This document shows, one piece after another, positions 32,901 through 35,068 of a stretch of DNA of 35,068 nucleotides; the stretch's first letter is position 1; the number at the start of each line of letters is the position of its first letter. Origin of the DNA: Herpetosiphonaceae bacterium (GTDB lineage Bacteria; Chloroflexota; Chloroflexia; Chloroflexales; Kallotenuaceae). The DNA lies in assembly GCA_036374795.1 (NCBI GenBank), contig DASUTC010000137.1, positions 1 to 35,068 on the forward strand. The letters run 5' to 3'. Both the position numbers and the translations under genes were made by a program. The notes beneath the pieces are model-generated. The model worked only from the letters and a program-made list of their open reading frames with translations, did not search any database and was not told where the DNA came from.

Positions 32901-35068
32901 TCGAGCTGGCGCTGCTGCTCGTCTCCGGTCGCTGCGCGCCAGTCACGGATGGTAAAGGGGACGTCGAGCTGGCAGCGGACCACCTGATGCGGCGTGGCGA
33001 CGCGCCCCCAGAGGAAGGCCGTGCGCAAGATCGCATGGTGCGCGACGACCTGCTGCCAGGCACGCTGGAGTGCGGACACATCCAGCGTGCCTGTGAAGCG
33101 GAGGCCAACCTGCACGATATACGCACCGCTCTGCGGTGCGTAGAGCGCATGAAAGAGCAGACCCTGCTGGAGCGGCGTGAGCGGGTAGACACGTTCCACC
33201 TGCCGATCCGCTCCCACGACCTGGTCCAACTCGTGCTGTGTCAGCCGGGCCAGCGGGAAGTCCGAGGGCGTGTAGCCGCCCACATGCGGCTGTTGGCAGT
33301 GAGCGATCAATGCGCGCAGCGCCGAGACACAGGAATCCGCCAGGCCACGAATCGTCTCACGCCGGTGCGTATTAGCGCTGTAGAACCACAAGATCTGGAG
33401 CTGGCCGCCCGTTGTGCGCGCCACGACATCGAGCAGATGAGAGCGATGGGCTGCGGGACTCAGGGGCATGCCAGGCGACTCCGGCGCTAGCTGAAACAGC
33501 CCGTCGCCCGTGAGCACGTGATCGAGCTGGCCGAGATAGTTAAAGCTCAACTCAGCCTGGGGCGGCGCTGCCAGGGCAGTGTCACCGCGGAGATAGCGCA
33601 GCAGGCCATAGCCGAGGCCGTGCCGGGGGATCGCCCGCAGCTGCTCCTTGATGGTCTTGAGCGCCGGACCCGGCTCCATGCCGGGTTCGAGCTGCAAGCG
33701 CACCGGATAGAAGCTCGTCAACCAGCCGACCGTGCGCGACAGATCGACATCCTCGAACAGCTCATCGCGCCCGTGCCCTTCCAGCTCAATCAGCACGGTA
33801 TTCCGTGCCGTCCACCCCGTCAGCGCCTGGGCTAACGCCGTCAGCAGCACATCGTTAATCTGCGTGCGATAGGTGCGCGGCACCTGATGCAGCAGGGCGT
33901 GGGTTTCAGCCGCGCTCAGCGCAACGCTGAGATACTCACTGGCGGCGACGGTGTTCGGACCCAGGTCATGGTCACGCGGCAGGGCAGCCGCCTCTGCCCA
34001 CGCCGGATCGGTCCAGAAGGCCCGCTCGGCGCGTATGGCGTCGGTCTGGGCATAGGCCTGGAGGCGCCGCGCCCAGTGCTGGAATGAGGTAGTCTTGCGC
34101 GGCAGGCGCACGGCCTGACCCTGCGCCAGGTACAGGTACGCCGTCTGGAGATCGTCCAGCAGCACGCGCCAGGAGACACCATCGACCGCGAGATGATGGA
34201 TCACCAGCAGCAATCGCGCGCGCTGGGGAGGAGCGTACTGAGCATACACGAGGCGCAGGAGCGGACCGTTGACCAGATCGAGGCTCTGATGCGCGCGCTG
34301 CACCTCGGCTTGCAGCGCGCGCTGCTGCTCGTCGGCCGCCAGCTCGCACAGATCGAGCACCGTCAGGGGAGGGCTGACATCATCCACGATCATCTGCTGC
34401 CAGCCCTGGTCAAGGCGTGCATAGCGCAGCCGCAGCGCGTCGTGGTGCCGGAGCAGGCAGACGACCGCGTCGCGCAACGTGTCCACGGCGAGGGGTTGGG
34501 TGACGCTGAGCAGGATAGCCTCATTCCAGTGCTGTGGCGCGCGCTGCTGATCGAAGAAGCGGCGCTGGATGGGTGTGAGCGGCACATCGCCGACGACCAG
34601 CCCTTGCTCAGCCGTGACCGCCGTCGTAGTATTCGCCACCGTAGCCAGATCGGCGATCGTCGGGTGCTCGAAGAGCTGCCTGGGAGTCAGGTGCACGGCG
34701 GCCTGTCTGGCCCGCACGACGATCTGGAGGCTGAGGATCGAGTCGCCGCCGAGCGCGAAGAAGTTATCGTGGATGCCGACCTGGGGCAGCCCCAGCACCG
34801 CCGTCCAGATCGCGGCGAGCGTCTGCTCCACCGGGGTGCGCGGGGCAACAGGGGGATCAGGGGTGGGAATGGCTCCGGGTGCGGGCAGCGCGTCGCGATC
34901 GAGCTTGCCGTTGGGCGTCAGCGGCAGCGCTGGGAGCACCACAAACGCGCCCGGCACCATGTAGGCAGGTACGCGATCATGCAGGTACGTGCGCATGTCA
35001 GCGATCAGGGATCGGGGATCGGGGATCGGGGCAACCTCCCCTGATCCCCCAGCCCCGATCCCCGATCC
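29933..35068 (-). CDS. NRPS, 5' end outside window: (A)-PCP-E-C-A(Tyr-like)-PCP
   Basis: The frame stays open to the window edge, giving at least 1711 residues; the apparent ATG at 34996 lies inside an adenylation domain and is not the true start. Residue numbers below count from 34996. The end of an A domain covers 1-45. PCP 55-122 has Ser86 in LGGDSI. An epimerase 135-585 has HHLAVDG at 267-273 and VGWLTSFYPV. C 600-1050 opens YPLTPLQQGLLFH and has HHLILDG at 737-743, the style that accepts a D-residue. A 1063-1575 has code DASTIAAVCK, close to published Tyr and Phe codes. PCP 1580-1650 has Ser1613, followed by a charged tail (1650-1687) that may dock to the next protein. The order means an upstream D-amino acid is joined to Tyr (or Phe), then passed to the KS of the next gene. 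The stop overlaps that gene's ATG. Confidence 0.92.
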   Translation of the reverse strand, partial: GSGIGAGGSGEVAPIPDPRSLIADMRTYLHDRVPAYMVPGAFVVLPALPLTPNGKLDRDALPAPGAIPTPDPPVAPRTPVEQTLAAIWTAVLGLPQVGIHDNFFALGGDSILSLQIVVRARQAAVHLTPRQLFEHPTIADLATVANTTTAVTAEQGLVVGDVPLTPIQRRFFDQQRAPQHWNEAILLSVTQPLAVDTLRDAVVCLLRHHDALRLRYARLDQGWQQMIVDDVSPPLTVLDLCELAADEQQRALQAEVQRAHQSLDLVNGPLLRLVYAQYAPPQRARLLLVIHHLAVDGVSWRVLLDDLQTAYLYLAQGQAVRLPRKTTSFQHWARRLQAYAQTDAIRAERAFWTDPAWAEAAALPRDHDLGPNTVAASEYLSVALSAAETHALLHQVPRTYRTQINDVLLTALAQALTGWTARNTVLIELEGHGRDELFEDVDLSRTVGWLTSFYPVRLQLEPGMEPGPALKTIKEQLRAIPRHGLGYGLLRYLRGDTALAAPPQAELSFNYLGQLDHVLTGDGLFQLAPESPGMPLSPAAHRSHLLDVVARTTGGQLQILWFYSANTHRRETIRGLADSCVSALRALIAHCQQPHVGGYTPSDFPLARLTQHELDQVVGADRQVERVYPLTPLQQGLLFHALYAPQSGAYIVQVGLRFTGTLDVSALQRAWQQVVAHHAILRTAFLWGRVATPHQVVRCQLDVPFTIRDWRAATGDEQQRQLDAWRAADRAAGFDLTSAPLLRVHLFWLDDTTWECVWTHHHLILDGWSLPLVLRDLLTCYAAACEEHPPRLDRPRPYEDYLAWLQEQDQSAAEAYWRTALAGIAAPTPLGIDRPVGVGHTPTYAERTVQMPSATTQALQRLARQEHLTLNTVMQAAWALLLSRYSGSADVVFGTVVAGRPADVPGVEQMVGMFINTLPRRVRLPPTMTLRHWLATLQREQAELRRYEYSALPQVQAWSAIPPGTPLFESLFVFENYPLVGLHAASQALRAVAPLQVEQLPVVQQAHYPLSLLVIPAAQLTLQCSFDQNRVTPAVAQRLLGHLQVVLDALLTDLDQPLAQVPLLTDREREQMLVAWNATQAEYPRHVCMHDVFTAQAEQTPDAPALIAGDGQMTYGELNRRANQLAWYLRARGVSAEARVAICLDRSPEMIVGLLGVLKAGGCYVPLDPAYPAERLHAILQEAQVCVLLTTQRLVARLPSHTAPVVRLDLDWMAIARERSDTLTSGVQPDHLAYVIYTSGSTGQPKGVMIAHRGLCNLATAQIRAFGVTSESRVLQFASLGFDASVSEIWMALLAGATLCLGPRDTPSSGVAALDLLREQAISIATLPPSLLAVLSPADFPALRTVIAAGETCPAHVVERWATPGRCFFNAYGPTEASVCATIAACHASADQPPIGHAIANAQVYVLDKNLQPLPVSVIGEVYIGGVGLARGYDRRVDLTAVTFIPDPFGRTPGARLYRTGDLARLREDGALDFIGRIDRQVKLRGYRIEPGEIEAMLQQHPAVCAAAVVVRGDTLVAYVVGEQRGDGPERASGTREARTVQRGIWHTELQAFLRERLPAYMIPDSVVPLDTLPLTLHGKVDRGHLLARSPERLVLERHVVAPRTEVEETIARIWTSALHLDRVSIHDNFFDLGGSSLLAIHIHTELCQTFNNHISLVEMFRHPTISGLSRYFSQDQAPPESSEHGYEPDQRTRQRIEALNSREKRRKDQV
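35001..35068 (-). repeat. Palindromic heptanucleotide repeat inside an adenylation domain
   Basis: On the plus strand GATCAGG and three GATCGGG heptamers are followed, after a short centre, by inverted copies (TGATCCC, CGATCCC, CGATCC). The whole could fold into a long hairpin. It is read in frame on the minus strand as a Gly/Pro/Ser-rich stretch just before RTYLHDRVPAYMVP. It runs to the window edge, so its full length is unknown. Confidence 0.65.

Noticed and set aside
31241-33490. A 749-codon open frame on the plus strand
   Set aside because: It is fully antisense to the NRPS E, C and A domains. It has no start signal and no family resemblance, and its composition is that of a mirrored GC-rich coding frame.

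Overview
The window looks like a chromosomal accessory region of a high-GC bacterium, most likely a member of the Chloroflexota. This is inference from gene style: a SpoVS-family protein, a delta-60 repeat protein, remnants of a YD/RHS-repeat gene, an XRE/NB-ARC/TPR regulator, and runs of heptanucleotide repeats inside biosynthetic genes. No rRNA, tRNA, transposase, integrase gene or CRISPR array was seen.

Left part (1-7.1 kb). Four small minus-strand genes come first: an unknown, a pentapeptide-repeat protein, a SpoVS-like protein and another unknown. They diverge from a plus-strand XRE regulator that is translationally coupled to an unknown gene. A large CheB-CheR-PAS-histidine kinase fusion follows on the minus strand, then a 39-residue membrane peptide.

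Middle part (7.1-18.1 kb). This part has isolated genes, broken genes and long non-coding stretches. It holds a glycogen phosphorylase with an unusual C-terminal domain of about 160 residues, an NTF2-like protein, an Imm-5-like protein, a secreted seven-repeat delta-60 protein, a membrane-anchored glutaredoxin-like protein and a DUF1330 protein. Remnants of a carboxypeptidase-regulatory-like domain, an aldo/keto reductase and an RHS-repeat gene lie between them. Two 87-88 bp imperfect palindromes resemble integron attC sites. A compact element, TTGAC-N8-TATACT, occurs on the plus strand ahead of four of these genes (three exact copies and one with a single mismatch).

Right part (18.1-35.07 kb). 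An XRE/NB-ARC/TPR STAND protein, preceded by four tandem perfect hairpins, converges on a hybrid NRPS-PKS operon read on the minus strand. The upstream NRPS gene is cut by the window edge. Its order is (A)-PCP-E-C-A(Tyr-like)-PCP. It overlaps by ATGA a 3073-residue protein with the order KS-AT(malonyl)-ACP-aminotransferase-luciferase-like monooxygenase-C-A(Ser)-PCP. Read colinearly, the line condenses a D-configured residue with a Tyr-like residue and extends it with malonate. It would then aminate the beta-keto group, hydroxylate the alpha carbon and add Ser. The expected core is an alpha-hydroxy-beta,gamma-diamino acid. No thioesterase or reductase release domain is present, so the line is incomplete here or released in trans.
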